Source: Flavobacteriales bacterium
GTDB lineage: Bacteria; Bacteroidota; Bacteroidia; Flavobacteriales; Flavobacteriaceae
NCBI GenBank assembly: GCA_003229235.1
Contig: QIIH01000273.1
Span: forward strand, 1-9,839
Direction of reading: 5' to 3'
DNA: 9,839 nt
The translations under genes and the position numbers were made by a program. Positions 1 through 7,305 of the stretch are shown here, piece after piece. The first letter of the stretch is position 1. Every line of letters starts with the position of its first letter. The notes under the pieces were generated by a model. The model searched no databases. It was not told the DNA's origin and was given only the letters and a program-made list of their open reading frames with translations.

Positions 1-1037
1 GATAAAGCTGTTTGACCAGCGTTGTTAATTACCACATTTTCGCCATCTACAAAACCAGTTCTGGCCAGTAGGCCTACATTAGAACTATTATAAATCTGAG
101 TGTTTCTTAAAGTAAGTGTTGGATTGGTACCGCCATCGTTACTATCCATTAAAATTCCAACGGTTGCATTTTTAATAGTAGTGTTTGTAAATACGTGTGC
201 TGTACTGCCTTGGGTAAGCCAAATAGCACCCCATTGTCCAGGGATATCACTAAAGCCAGGTTCTAAACGATCTCCTTCAAAAATAACTTCATTCTCAAGA
301 GCTTCTGGATCAGAGCTCGGGGCTCCGTTTACTTGTAAACTCCCTGTATTGGCTACTAAAATTCCGCTGTTTTGGTGAAAATGCAAACGAGCTCCAGGGC
401 CAACAGTCATAGTCTTACCTGGGCCAACCGCTGCATAGCCATAAATCACATAGGGCTTTTCGTTGTTAAAAGCGAGTTGGTCGTCTTCTAAAAAGAAACC
501 TTCTATTAATACAGGTTCGCCATCGGCGTCAACTCCTAAATTTAAAGTTTCTATTGTACCATCTGCTGCCCTAGCGGGGAATAAGAACACAGCGTCTTGC
601 ACGAGGGTTACTAATTCTACATTCTGTTGATTGCCACCAGTATCGAACTGAATTTGATCTGTGTATAAAAATTGATTACCCGAGTCTACCAAAGCCTCGA
701 TATCGAGGGTAGTCTCAACAAACACAAAGATGCTGTCTTTAGCTCTAATAGTAATATTGGTGAATGTCTTACCTGGGATTCCATCTACGTTAAGACGGTA
801 AAGTGAGCTTTCGCTTTGCCCTAAATTAATTGCCGGGATGTTTATATCGTCGTTAGATCGGTTGTATACTTTTAAATTAAAAGTACTCGAACCTATATTG
901 GTAAAAACAGTATCTAGATAAACTGTGTCTTTTGAAAATTCGAGATTTCCAGTGCTGTTAACTGTTTCGAAGTCGTTTCTGCAACTGCTCCAAAGCACGA
1001 TAGACGATAAAAGTAAAAGCGCGTATAAGCTCCGCAT
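1..1037 (-). CDS. Putative beta-helix surface lipoprotein, 3' end cut off by window
   Basis: The frame is open from an ATG at 1037 to the window edge: 345 codons with no stop, so the C-terminus is missing. Residues 1-19 look like a lipoprotein signal (hydrophobic run LYALLLLSSIVLW, then SSC with Cys19 as the lipidated residue; Trp at -3 is unusual for a lipobox). Residues about 30-150 are rich in beta-type sequence (LEFSKDTVYLDTVFTNIG and a following stretch) and resemble an Ig-like/ASH-type domain. From about 200 on, the pattern PGARLHF...GILV..TGSLQVNGA...WGAIWL...TTIKNATVGI is typical of right-handed parallel beta-helix rungs. It follows the cyclotransferase gene by 42 bases on the same strand, so the two are probably co-transcribed. 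Ligand and exact role are unknown; an adhesin, polysaccharide-binding or envelope role is only inference. No Shine-Dalgarno sequence is visible. Confidence 0.8.
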   Translation of the reverse strand, partial: MRSLYALLLLSSIVLWSSCRNDFETVNSTGNLEFSKDTVYLDTVFTNIGSSTFNLKVYNRSNDDINIPAINLGQSESSLYRLNVDGIPGKTFTNITIRAKDSIFVFVETTLDIEALVDSGNQFLYTDQIQFDTGGNQQNVELVTLVQDAVFLFPARAADGTIETLNLGVDADGEPVLIEGFFLEDDQLAFNNEKPYVIYGYAAVGPGKTMTVGPGARLHFHQNSGILVANTGSLQVNGAPSSDPEALENEVIFEGDRLEPGFSDIPGQWGAIWLTQGSTAHVFTNTTIKNATVGILMDSNDGGTNPTLTLRNTQIYNSSNVGLLARTGFVDGENVVINNAGQTAL

Positions 1038-1079
1038 AAAATCAATTTTGTGTAAAAATATAACTTTTTGTAATGCTTA

Positions 1080-2132
1080 TTATTGTTTAATCAGTTCTAT
1101 TTTAAAGAGTTTGTCCCAATTTTTACCAGTAACATAAAGGATGTTAGGCTCACCTTTGTAGGCAATTCCGTTAAGCACATTTAAATCTTTATGCTGAGTA
1201 ACTTGATCTTTTAATCCTTTAGTGTCGATAACACCTTCTACGGCTCCAGTTTTCGGATTGATTATAGCAATCGCATCTCTCTCATAAACATTTGCATAAA
1301 TCTTGCCATCAACCCATTCTAACTCGTTAATTTTTGTAATCTTACTCGTATTGGTATAAATCTCGATAAAATCTTCTTCTAATAACATATCGTTATCGAG
1401 CATCCAAATACGTTCGGTACCGTCGCTCTTGTAAATTTGAGTCCCATCGTTGCAAAGTCCCCAGCCTTCAATGCTTTTATTATAGTTAAATATTTTAAGG
1501 CGATCCATAGATGGTAATTGATAAATAAAACCAATATTCCCTTTCCATGTTAGCTGATACAGTTTACCATCTTTTATAGTTAAGCCTTCGCCAAAGTATT
1601 GATTGTCTAAGGCAACTTTCTTATAGACTTCACCAGTTTGGTAGTTGGTTTTTCTTAAACTCGACTTGCCTCTTTGCCCAGTACTTTCGTAGAGTGTATC
1701 TCCCACAAACTCGATTCCTTGTGTATAAGCATTTATATCGTGCGGATACGATTCAAGAATGTTGTATTTATAAAGTGTCGGAGCATGTTGGGCTACCAAA
1801 GTGATCGATTTGGCTATGGCATAACTCTCACCTCCACTATATACACGCGCATTTATCAAACGTTCGCCTACACGCCCATCGGTAAAATGCACCGTAACAG
1901 AACTTCCGTTTCCAGCGAGTCTGTTATCGTCTAAAAAGTAAGCAACAGAATCGATCTTTGCTTGTCTATTATTTTTTAATGTTACCTCTAAATCTAGGTT
2001 TACTGCCATCGATTTGGAAGTATTCGAAAAGGCTAAGCTAAACCCGTGATCTCTTTTTTTAGGTGTTTCGCCACATGAGTTAACTAACAAACAGCTAATT
2101 AGGATATATAAAAGGGAGGAAGGGGCTTTCAT
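1080..2132 (-). CDS. Glutaminyl-peptide cyclotransferase (glutamine cyclotransferase family) lipoprotein
   Basis: Converts N-terminal glutamine of exported proteins to pyroglutamate with release of ammonia. The 350-residue product starts with a lipoprotein signal ending LLVNSC (Cys20), placing it on the periplasmic face of a membrane. Residues about 30-115 form an Ig-like extension, often seen on Bacteroidota members. The catalytic beta-propeller covers about 118-350 and carries the family blocks: HDINAYTQG (131-139), YESTGQRG (148-155), FGEG (180-183), LTWK (194-197), EGWGL (222-226), SDGTERI (236-242), NELEWVDGKIYANV (269-282), NGIAY (321-325) and LYVTGKNWDKLFKI (332-345). This is the plant/bacterial type of enzyme, not the zinc-dependent animal type. 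It is first of a probable two-gene unit with the beta-helix lipoprotein downstream. No clear promoter is seen in 2133-2200. The family call is firm; actual substrates are inferred. Confidence 0.93.
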   Translation of the reverse strand: MKAPSSLLYILISCLLVNSCGETPKKRDHGFSLAFSNTSKSMAVNLDLEVTLKNNRQAKIDSVAYFLDDNRLAGNGSSVTVHFTDGRVGERLINARVYSGGESYAIAKSITLVAQHAPTLYKYNILESYPHDINAYTQGIEFVGDTLYESTGQRGKSSLRKTNYQTGEVYKKVALDNQYFGEGLTIKDGKLYQLTWKGNIGFIYQLPSMDRLKIFNYNKSIEGWGLCNDGTQIYKSDGTERIWMLDNDMLLEEDFIEIYTNTSKITKINELEWVDGKIYANVYERDAIAIINPKTGAVEGVIDTKGLKDQVTQHKDLNVLNGIAYKGEPNILYVTGKNWDKLFKIELIKQ

Positions 2133-2180
2133 CTTTATTTTTTTGGCAAGGTATTTAATTTAAATCAGACGTAAAAATGA

Positions 2181-2211
2181 TTGTTAAATACGTTTAATGC
2201 TATTATCTTTG
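2181..2211 (+). promoter_or_regulatory. Promoter of the SRP RNA gene (Bacteroidota type)
   Basis: TATCTTTG at 2204-2211 matches the Bacteroidota -7 element TAnnTTTG exactly. A TTG at 2181-2183 lies 20 bases upstream, a suitable spacing for the -33 element. The SRP RNA 5' end at about 2215 falls where transcription should start. Confidence 0.7.
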
Positions 2212-2214
2212 CAT

Positions 2215-2310
2215 CGGCAAGTCCTACACAACTAGCTCCTGTTGAATCCCCCAGGGTGGGAACACAGCAAGGGTAGACGGTCGTAGCAGTGTGATGTAGG
2301 TCGCTTGCCA
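2215..2310 (+). ncRNA. ffs: Small signal recognition particle RNA (4.5S RNA)
   Basis: RNA of about 96 bases that binds Ffh (SRP54) and targets signal sequences and membrane proteins to FtsY/SecYEG. The ends pair: GGCAAG (2216-2221) with CTTGCC (2304-2309), then CCTACA (2223-2228) with TGTAGG (2295-2300). The apical region holds the conserved SRP domain IV: a GGAA tetraloop (2259-2262) on a GTG/CAC stem, flanked by CAGG (2252-2255) on one side and AGCA (2266-2269) on the other, then CCC (2248-2250) paired with GGG (2271-2273). It is the short form without an Alu domain, as expected for Gram-negative bacteria. Its own promoter lies directly upstream and a T-tract directly downstream, so it is an independent transcript. 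Confidence 0.95.
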
Positions 2311-2317
2311 TTTTTTT
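2295..2317 (+). terminator. Terminator at the end of the SRP RNA
   Basis: The 3' half of the SRP RNA closing helix (ending CTTGCC at 2304-2309) is followed by A and seven T residues (2311-2317). The long terminal helix of the RNA plus the T-run should act as an intrinsic terminator, separating this RNA from the dehydrogenase gene 62 bases further on. Confidence 0.7.
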
Positions 2318-2379
2318 GTGCCTAAAAGTGAGCAAATCAAGAGGTTTGATTATTTTAGTGGGCTATTTCTAAAGGGATT

Positions 2380-3183
2380 ATGAGCAAAGTTGTTTTTATT
2401 ACTGGAGGATCATCCGGAATAGGGAAATCTATTGGAGATTTCTTACATGGGCATGATTATACTGTAGTAGGTACTTCACGAACTCCCGATCGGTATCCAG
2501 ATTCAGACTTCGAATTGGTAGTAATGCAAGTGCAAGATTCTACTTCGATTCTAGAAGCTGTCGCAACTATCATTGCAAAGCATGGTAAAATTGATGTGCT
2601 GGTAAACAATGCTGGGGTTGGGATAACAGGCCCTATTGAAGAAACCCCTGATGAGGAGGTTCACAATGCATTTAATACTAACGTTTACGGCCCAATAAAA
2701 GTAATCAATGCCGTTATGCCTCATATGCGTTACCAAAAATCTGGTCTTATTATTAATATTACTTCAATTGCAGGCTATATGGGCTTACCCTATCGGGGGA
2801 TTTATTCTGCTAGCAAGGCAGCACTAGGAGTAATTACAGAAGCCATGCGAATGGAGATTCGCGAATTTGGCGTTTCGATGACGACTATTGCCCCGGGAGA
2901 CTTTGCAACCAACATAGCAGCAGGACGCTACCATTCGCCAGTTTTAGAAGATTCGGCTTATAGCGATAACTACGCTAAATCGATCGCTCTTATGGACGAG
3001 CATGTAGCACATGGTAACGACCCTAAAGAAATGGCCAAAGCTGTGTACCGCATTATTCAAAAGAAAAAACCTAAGGTTCATTACCGCGAAGGTGCATTTA
3101 TGCAAAAATTTTCTATTGTTCTCAAGAGATTATTACCAGACACTTGGTACGAGAAACTACTCAGATCACATTATAAGCTGTAG
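2380..3183 (+). CDS. Short-chain dehydrogenase/reductase (classical SDR), substrate unknown
   Basis: Cytosolic NAD(P)H-dependent oxidoreductase of 267 residues with a Rossmann fold. Visible motifs: cofactor loop TGGSSGIG (8-15), NNAG (76-79) and the catalytic tetrad Asn101, Ser129, Tyr142 and Lys146 (YSASK), with PG at 172-173 after strand six. Arg34 just after strand two (GTSR) suggests a preference for NADP(H). After residue 230 the C-terminus is basic and hydrophobic (FMQKFSIVLKRLLPDTWYEK), which may bind membrane or substrate; this resembles retinol/hydroxysteroid dehydrogenase-like SDRs, but the substrate cannot be read from sequence. ATG start, no Shine-Dalgarno and no convincing promoter element in 2318-2379. 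The transaldolase gene begins 102 bases downstream and has its own candidate promoter, so an operon is not certain. Confidence 0.92.
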   Translation: MSKVVFITGGSSGIGKSIGDFLHGHDYTVVGTSRTPDRYPDSDFELVVMQVQDSTSILEAVATIIAKHGKIDVLVNNAGVGITGPIEETPDEEVHNAFNTNVYGPIKVINAVMPHMRYQKSGLIINITSIAGYMGLPYRGIYSASKAALGVITEAMRMEIREFGVSMTTIAPGDFATNIAAGRYHSPVLEDSAYSDNYAKSIALMDEHVAHGNDPKEMAKAVYRIIQKKKPKVHYREGAFMQKFSIVLKRLLPDTWYEKLLRSHYKL

Positions 3184-3249
3184 CCAGTTATTAACAAAAA
3201 TGGGTGATAAATTTTTAATTCGCTTATAGTTCTACCCTCTAGAGTTATG

Positions 3250-3257
3250 TACTTTTA
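3250..3257 (+). promoter_or_regulatory. Candidate -7 promoter element upstream of transaldolase
   Basis: TACTTTTA matches TAnnTTTG at all but the last fixed position and lies 28 bases before the ATG. No TTTG-like -33 element is visible at the right spacing, so this is a weak call. Confidence 0.35.
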
Positions 3258-3285
3258 CACTTCACAAAAATCATAAATAACAGCC

Positions 3286-3939
3286 ATGAAATTTTTCATT
3301 GACACAGCCAATTTAGACCAAATTAGAGAAGCTCAAGAATTGGGAATATTAGATGGAGTTACTACCAATCCTTCGCTAATGGCAAAAGAGGGGATTACAG
3401 GAAGAGACAATATTTTAAAACATTATGTAGACATCTGCAATATTGTAACTGGCGATGTTTCGGCAGAAGTAATAGCCACAGATTTTGATAATATGGTTAA
3501 GGAAGGTGAGGAGTTAGCTTCGCTACACGATCAAATTATTGTTAAGGTGCCTATGATTAAAGATGGAGTAAAGGCGATAAAATATTTCACAGATAAAGGG
3601 ATACCGACCAACTGTACATTGGTGTTTTCGGCTGGGCAGGCTTTATTAGCTGCTAAAGCTGGTGCAACCTATGTGTCGCCGTTTATTGGCCGTCTAGACG
3701 ATATCTCTACAGATGGCTTAAACCTAATTGCAGAGATCAGACTTATTTACGATAACTATGGTTTTGAGACACAAATATTGGCGGCCTCGGTACGACATAC
3801 TATGCATATTATAGACTGTGCCAAACTTGGTGCAGATGTTATGACTGGGCCATTGTCTTCTATAGAAGGACTGCTTAAGCATCCACTTACTGATATTGGC
3901 TTAGAGAAATTCCTTGCAGATTACCGCAAAGGAAATTAA
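3286..3939 (+). CDS. tal: Transaldolase, small TalC/FSA-like subfamily
   Basis: Cytosolic class I aldolase-fold enzyme of 217 residues, the normal length for this small subfamily. It transfers a dihydroxyacetone unit between sugar phosphates in the non-oxidative pentose phosphate pathway. Motifs: FIDTANL (4-10), GVTTNPS (24-30), Schiff-base Lys87 in IIVKVPM, NCTLVFS (109-115), SPFIGRLDD (131-139) and the C-terminal [10 protein letters not shown] region. Related proteins are often annotated fructose-6-phosphate aldolase. Compared with E. coli FSA (Gln59, Lys85, Thr109, Tyr131) the equivalent positions here are Glu61, Lys87, Thr111 and Phe133. Glu and Phe are the transaldolase residues, so I call it transaldolase rather than FSA. 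ATG start; ends just before a strong hairpin terminator. Confidence 0.92.
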   Translation: MKFFIDTANLDQIREAQELGILDGVTTNPSLMAKEGITGRDNILKHYVDICNIVTGDVSAEVIATDFDNMVKEGEELASLHDQIIVKVPMIKDGVKAIKYFTDKGIPTNCTLVFSAGQALLAAKAGATYVSPFIGRLDDISTDGLNLIAEIRLIYDNYGFETQILAASVRHTMHIIDCAKLGADVMTGPLSSIEGLLKHPLTDIGLEKFLADYRKGN

Positions 3940-3964
3940 ATTAAAGATTTAAGTAGTTATTTAA

Positions 3965-3989
3965 AACCTTGCCTTGGCGAGGTTTTTTT
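3965..3989. terminator. Hairpin terminator between convergent genes
   Basis: AACCTTGC (3965-3972) and GCGAGGTT (3977-3984) form an 8-bp stem (one G-T pair) with a CTTG loop, followed on the plus strand by a run of T (3983-3989). It should stop transcription of the transaldolase gene. On the minus strand the same hairpin is followed by TTTTAAATAACT, so it may also serve the thioredoxin-like gene, whose stop codon (3988-3990) overlaps the T-tract. Confidence 0.82.
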
Positions 3990-5403
3990 ATTGGTTTAAA
4001 AGCCCAAGAAGCTGGCTTTCAAAATTACTCGCAAATAGGTTTGTGTTATTCTTTATAATTTCCCCGTGTCGATTTGTAATGATGGTCTTATTTGCAGAGT
4101 TAAGTACAAGTTGTTCTTCTGCTTTAGCTACATCGAGAAATCGAAACTCACTTTCTGGATTATAGCCGCGATTAGTAATAATCTTTAACCAACCCTCGTG
4201 ATTTTCATCTACACTAATTCCAATAAAATCATATTCAGGAAATTTAGATTGAAGGTCTGCGGCTCTATTGTGAATTCTCTTAGAATGACTCGAAGATCCG
4301 ACAGACCAGAAAAAGAAAATTGTTGGCTTATCAATAAGATCTTGAAGGTCTTTAATTGTATTGTTTGTGTTAACAACTAATTGATTTGGTAGCGGTTTAC
4401 CAGGCACCATATTACTACAATAAGACAGCAATTTTTTTAATTGTGAATGATGTTCGTCGTTAGTGTTACTTTGTGAAAAAGCAGCTACCATTTCTTGATT
4501 TTTCTCAATGTTCTTAGCATGGAGTAAATAGCGGCGAGTGGCGTTAAACAGCAAATCGTTTTTTAGTTCTTGATGCGTAATAATGCTATCAATTAGCTTG
4601 AGTTTGGTAGCGGTATGAACAGGCGAATTTCTGTTAAACCTAGCTTCTTTCATGTAGGTAGAATAGGCAACATTGTCTAAATAAGCATTTAGATAGCGAT
4701 AATATGGGTAATAGGTGTAAATGTTATCGTTCCCAAAATCTACGTTCTTTCTGTAAGAATAAAAATCAACAGGCAAGTTCTCCATGTTTTTGAGATGATT
4801 ACTTCCGTAATGCGCAAAAGGATAGAGTTCTTTTTTGGAATAATAATCGTAATCAATGCTTGCTTGGGCTACTTCGATAAAGTCCTTAGAAGGATGCATT
4901 TTTTTGCTAAAGTGAGCAAATTTTTCAGATCGAGTGGCACGCATAGAATCCAATGCCTTTTCAAATTTTTCTGGGCTTAATTGATAATAACTTGGCATTG
5001 CTTTGCTTTCGCGTTCATTGTGCAAAAACATAGTAATTAAGAAATTATTTTTAGTGGCACCAGCACCTGTGTATGCTAAAGATTCGTCAAACTCGAAGGT
5101 GTTAACGCGCAGCATTATACTGTCACCTGGCTCGATGTAAATAAGTTGATACTCCTTATGTATAAAAGAAAATAGTCCAGGTTCTATTGCATCAAATTGA
5201 TACATAAAGTAGTTATTCTCATCTAACGGAATAGTATCCACTACCACGCTGTTCTTGACTAATAGTACAAAAGGTGCTTTAGGGTTAACTATCTCGCCGC
5301 CAAAGTAAGTAAGTTCTTCGTTTACTTTTAAATCGGCACAAGATCCTAGTACTATTGCAATAAGTGGGAATAGTAATTTTATATGCAAAGGCGTTTGTTT
5401 CAT
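3988..5403 (-). CDS. Lipoprotein with degenerate thioredoxin-like (TlpA-type) C-terminal domain
   Basis: Product of 471 residues from ATG 5403. A TTG at 5424 would add seven residues, but it lies inside a promoter -7 element, so it is rejected. The signal LLFPLIAIVLGSC gives lipidated Cys22, hence a periplasmic membrane-anchored protein. Residues about 25-115 are beta-rich and resemble the N-terminal domain common in Bacteroidota TlpA-like proteins (DUF4369-like, tentative). The middle (about 120-330) is helical and rich in Tyr, Lys and Asn. Residues about 332-471 resemble a thioredoxin fold: PGKPLPNQLV, KPTIFFFWS, FIGISVDE and TIITNRHGEII. At the active-site position FFFWSVGSSSH (363-373) replaces the usual FWxxWCxxC, so both redox cysteines are gone, and the usual cis-Pro before the 'LID.dG' strand is also absent. 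It is probably not a disulfide reductase; a structural or binding role is inference. Confidence 0.85.
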   Translation of the reverse strand: MKQTPLHIKLLFPLIAIVLGSCADLKVNEELTYFGGEIVNPKAPFVLLVKNSVVVDTIPLDENNYFMYQFDAIEPGLFSFIHKEYQLIYIEPGDSIMLRVNTFEFDESLAYTGAGATKNNFLITMFLHNERESKAMPSYYQLSPEKFEKALDSMRATRSEKFAHFSKKMHPSKDFIEVAQASIDYDYYSKKELYPFAHYGSNHLKNMENLPVDFYSYRKNVDFGNDNIYTYYPYYRYLNAYLDNVAYSTYMKEARFNRNSPVHTATKLKLIDSIITHQELKNDLLFNATRRYLLHAKNIEKNQEMVAAFSQSNTNDEHHSQLKKLLSYCSNMVPGKPLPNQLVVNTNNTIKDLQDLIDKPTIFFFWSVGSSSHSKRIHNRAADLQSKFPEYDFIGISVDENHEGWLKIITNRGYNPESEFRFLDVAKAEEQLVLNSANKTIITNRHGEIIKNNTNLFASNFESQLLGLLNQ

Positions 5404-5421
5404 TAAGTAATTAAACTTGCA

Positions 5422-5429
5422 CAAAAATA
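5422..5429 (-). promoter_or_regulatory. -7 promoter element of the thioredoxin-like lipoprotein gene
   Basis: On the minus strand this reads TATTTTTG, an exact match to TAnnTTTG, 18 bases upstream of the ATG at 5403. No TTTG -33 element is apparent. The final TTG of this element is the same TTG that could be mistaken for a start codon. Confidence 0.6.
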
Positions 5430-5436
5430 CAGCCTC

Positions 5437-5466
5437 TAACGCTCGGTTACTGTTAAGCGAGCGTTA
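5437..5466. repeat. 9-bp perfect inverted repeat in divergent promoter region
   Basis: TAACGCTCG (5437-5445) and CGAGCGTTA (5458-5466) are perfect inverted copies separated by 12 bases. They lie between the minus-strand -7 element (5422-5429) and the plus-strand one (5511-5518), with the left arm just upstream of the minus-strand -7 box. The arms are more GC-rich than the surrounding AT-rich DNA. This could be an operator for a dimeric regulator; a transcribed hairpin is less likely because it sits upstream of both expected start sites. Confidence 0.6.
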
Positions 5467-5486
5467 AAATAATTAGGACTAAAGTA

Positions 5487-5518
5487 TTTCTGCAACTGGG
5501 GTTTAATGATTACTTTTG
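5487..5518 (+). promoter_or_regulatory. Promoter of the ABC-F ATPase gene
   Basis: TACTTTTG at 5511-5518 matches the TAnnTTTG -7 element exactly. TTTC at 5487-5490, 20 bases upstream, is a partial match to the -33 TTTG. Transcription would start near 5523-5525, about 20 bases before the ATG at 5543. Confidence 0.6.
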
Positions 5519-5542
5519 CCGCAAATTACTGAATATTTTTTT

Positions 5543-7174
5543 ATGCTATCAGTTTCTAATTTATCGGTTCAGTTCGGAAAAAGAATCTTATTTGATGAGG
5601 TAAATACTACCTTTCTACAAGGCAACTGCTACGGAATCATTGGCGCCAATGGATCTGGTAAATCTACCTTTTTAAAAATCCTTGCGGGTAAGCAAGATCC
5701 AACATCTGGACATGTACATCTAGAGCCTAGCAAACGTATGTCTGTTTTAGAGCAAAACCACAACCTTTTTAACGAGCATACTGTCTTAGAAACTGTGGTA
5801 ATGGGAAACAAACCTCTTTTTAAAGTAAAGCAGGAGATGGATACCATTTATGCAAAAGAAGACTTTGGCGATGCCGACGCAGAACGCGTAGGAGAATTAC
5901 AGGTAGTTTTCGAAGAGATGAACGGCTGGAATGCAGACAGTGATGCTGCGACTTTACTTTCTAACCTCGGAATTTCTGCTAAATATCATTATTCTGTGAT
6001 GGGAGATATGGATGGGAAACAAAAAGTGAGAGTATTATTGGCTCAAGCTCTATTTGGTAATCCTGATGTGCTTATCATGGATGAGCCTACAAACGACTTA
6101 GATTACGAAACCATTTCTTGGTTAGAGCATTTTATTGCCAATTATGATAATTGTGTAATTGTAGTTTCTCACGACCGTCACTTTTTAGATGCGGTATGTA
6201 CGCATATTAGCGATATCGATTTTAGTAAGATTAACCATTATTCTGGGAATTATACTTTCTGGTACGAATCAAGTCAACTTGCTGCGCGTCAAAGAGCACA
6301 ACAAAACAAAAAAGCAGAAGAAAAAAAGAAAGAATTGCAAGAGTTTATCGCTCGTTTTAGTGCAAACGTAGCAAAATCTAAGCAAGCTACTTCTCGTAAA
6401 AAAATGATAGAGAAGCTTAATATAGAAGACATTAAGCCTTCTAGTCGTCGATACCCTGCGATTATCTTTGAGCGCGAACGCGAAGCGGGAGATCAAATTT
6501 TAAACATCGAAGGCCTAGCTTCGTCTATTGACTCAGAGAATGTGTTTACAGGAATTGACCTTAATTTAAATAAAGGGGACAAAGTAGTTGTGTACTCTAA
6601 AGACTCTAGAGCGACCACAGCTTTTTACCAGATTATTAACGGTCAAAAAAAGGCAGATGCAGGAAAATTTACTTGGGGAGTAACGACCAATCAGAGTTAT
6701 TTGCCGCTAGACAACGAAGCCTTTTTTACAGACAAATTAAATTTAGTAGATTGGCTAAGACAGTGGGCAAAAACAGAAGAAGAGCGCGAAGAAGTGTATA
6801 TGCGTGGTTTTTTGGGTAAGATGCTCTTTAGTGGAGAAGAAGCCCTTAAAAATTCGGATGTGCTATCTGGAGGTGAGAAAGTTCGCTGTATGTTAAGCCG
6901 TATGATGATGATGCGTGCTAACGTAGTTATGTTAGACGAACCTACAAATCACTTAGATCTCGAATCTATTACGGCGTTTAACAACTCACTAAAAAACTTT
7001 AAAGGCACGGTTTTATTTACCACTCATGATCATGCGTTTGCACAAACTGTAGCCACACGTGTAGTAGAGCTTACTCCTAATGGTGTTATAGATCGCTACG
7101 CGACATTTGAAGAATATATGGGTGATTCAAAAATTAAAGAACTGCGCAAAAAAATGTACAGTGTTAAGGCTTAG
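5543..7174 (+). CDS. ABC-F family ATPase, YbiT-like
   Basis: Soluble 543-residue protein with two ABC ATPase domains and no membrane segments. ABC-F proteins act on ribosomes (translation factors or antibiotic protection); the sequence is closest in feel to E. coli YbiT. Start is ATG 5543; an in-frame TTG at 5516 lies in the promoter. Domain 1: Walker A GANGSGKST (34-42), degenerate signature VMGDMDGKQK (152-161), Walker B VLIMDE (176-181), H-loop His210. Linker about 240-300 is a charged helical hairpin (KKAEEKKKELQEFIARFSAN). Domain 2: the Walker A position reads YSKDSRATTA (351-360) and lacks GxxGxGKS/T, while signature LSGGE (441-445), Walker B VVMLDE (461-466) and His495 are intact. So one composite ATP site looks normal and the other dead. 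E. coli YbiT has a degenerate first signature but keeps the second Walker A. No strong terminator follows. Not obviously a resistance factor. Confidence 0.93.
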   Translation: MLSVSNLSVQFGKRILFDEVNTTFLQGNCYGIIGANGSGKSTFLKILAGKQDPTSGHVHLEPSKRMSVLEQNHNLFNEHTVLETVVMGNKPLFKVKQEMDTIYAKEDFGDADAERVGELQVVFEEMNGWNADSDAATLLSNLGISAKYHYSVMGDMDGKQKVRVLLAQALFGNPDVLIMDEPTNDLDYETISWLEHFIANYDNCVIVVSHDRHFLDAVCTHISDIDFSKINHYSGNYTFWYESSQLAARQRAQQNKKAEEKKKELQEFIARFSANVAKSKQATSRKKMIEKLNIEDIKPSSRRYPAIIFEREREAGDQILNIEGLASSIDSENVFTGIDLNLNKGDKVVVYSKDSRATTAFYQIINGQKKADAGKFTWGVTTNQSYLPLDNEAFFTDKLNLVDWLRQWAKTEEEREEVYMRGFLGKMLFSGEEALKNSDVLSGGEKVRCMLSRMMMMRANVVMLDEPTNHLDLESITAFNNSLKNFKGTVLFTTHDHAFAQTVATRVVELTPNGVIDRYATFEEYMGDSKIKELRKKMYSVKA

Positions 7175-7305
7175 GTCTTTTTAGTTGCTGAATTGTATCT
7201 TTTATTTGCAAAAATTCAATTTACTATATGGCTTGCTTTTTGAAGCAATAAATTAAACTCGCTTTATATTAGAACTTCGTAAAGCGGTTTAAAGATAGAA
7301 TCTGT

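Noticed and set aside
100..378. Plus-strand open frame of 92 codons
   Set aside because: It lies entirely opposite the beta-helix lipoprotein gene, has no family resemblance and no promoter; it is a shadow frame. The same holds for other short frames opposite or within the real genes, such as those near 1674-1934, 4795-4980 and 6269-6496.
2166..2173. Minus-strand TACGTCTG as a possible -7 promoter element for the glutaminyl cyclase gene
   Set aside because: One mismatch to TAnnTTTG and no -33 partner; a single near-match in AT-rich DNA is not enough.
2345..2370. TTTG (2345-2348) and TATTTCTA (2364-2371) as a promoter for the dehydrogenase gene
   Set aside because: Spacing is only 15 bases and the -7 box has two mismatches; the leader would be almost absent.
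7233..7248. Hairpin TTGCTT-TTTG-AAGCAA after the ABC-F gene
   Set aside because: Six-bp AT-rich stem not followed by a T-tract and 59 bases past the stop codon; too weak to call a terminator.
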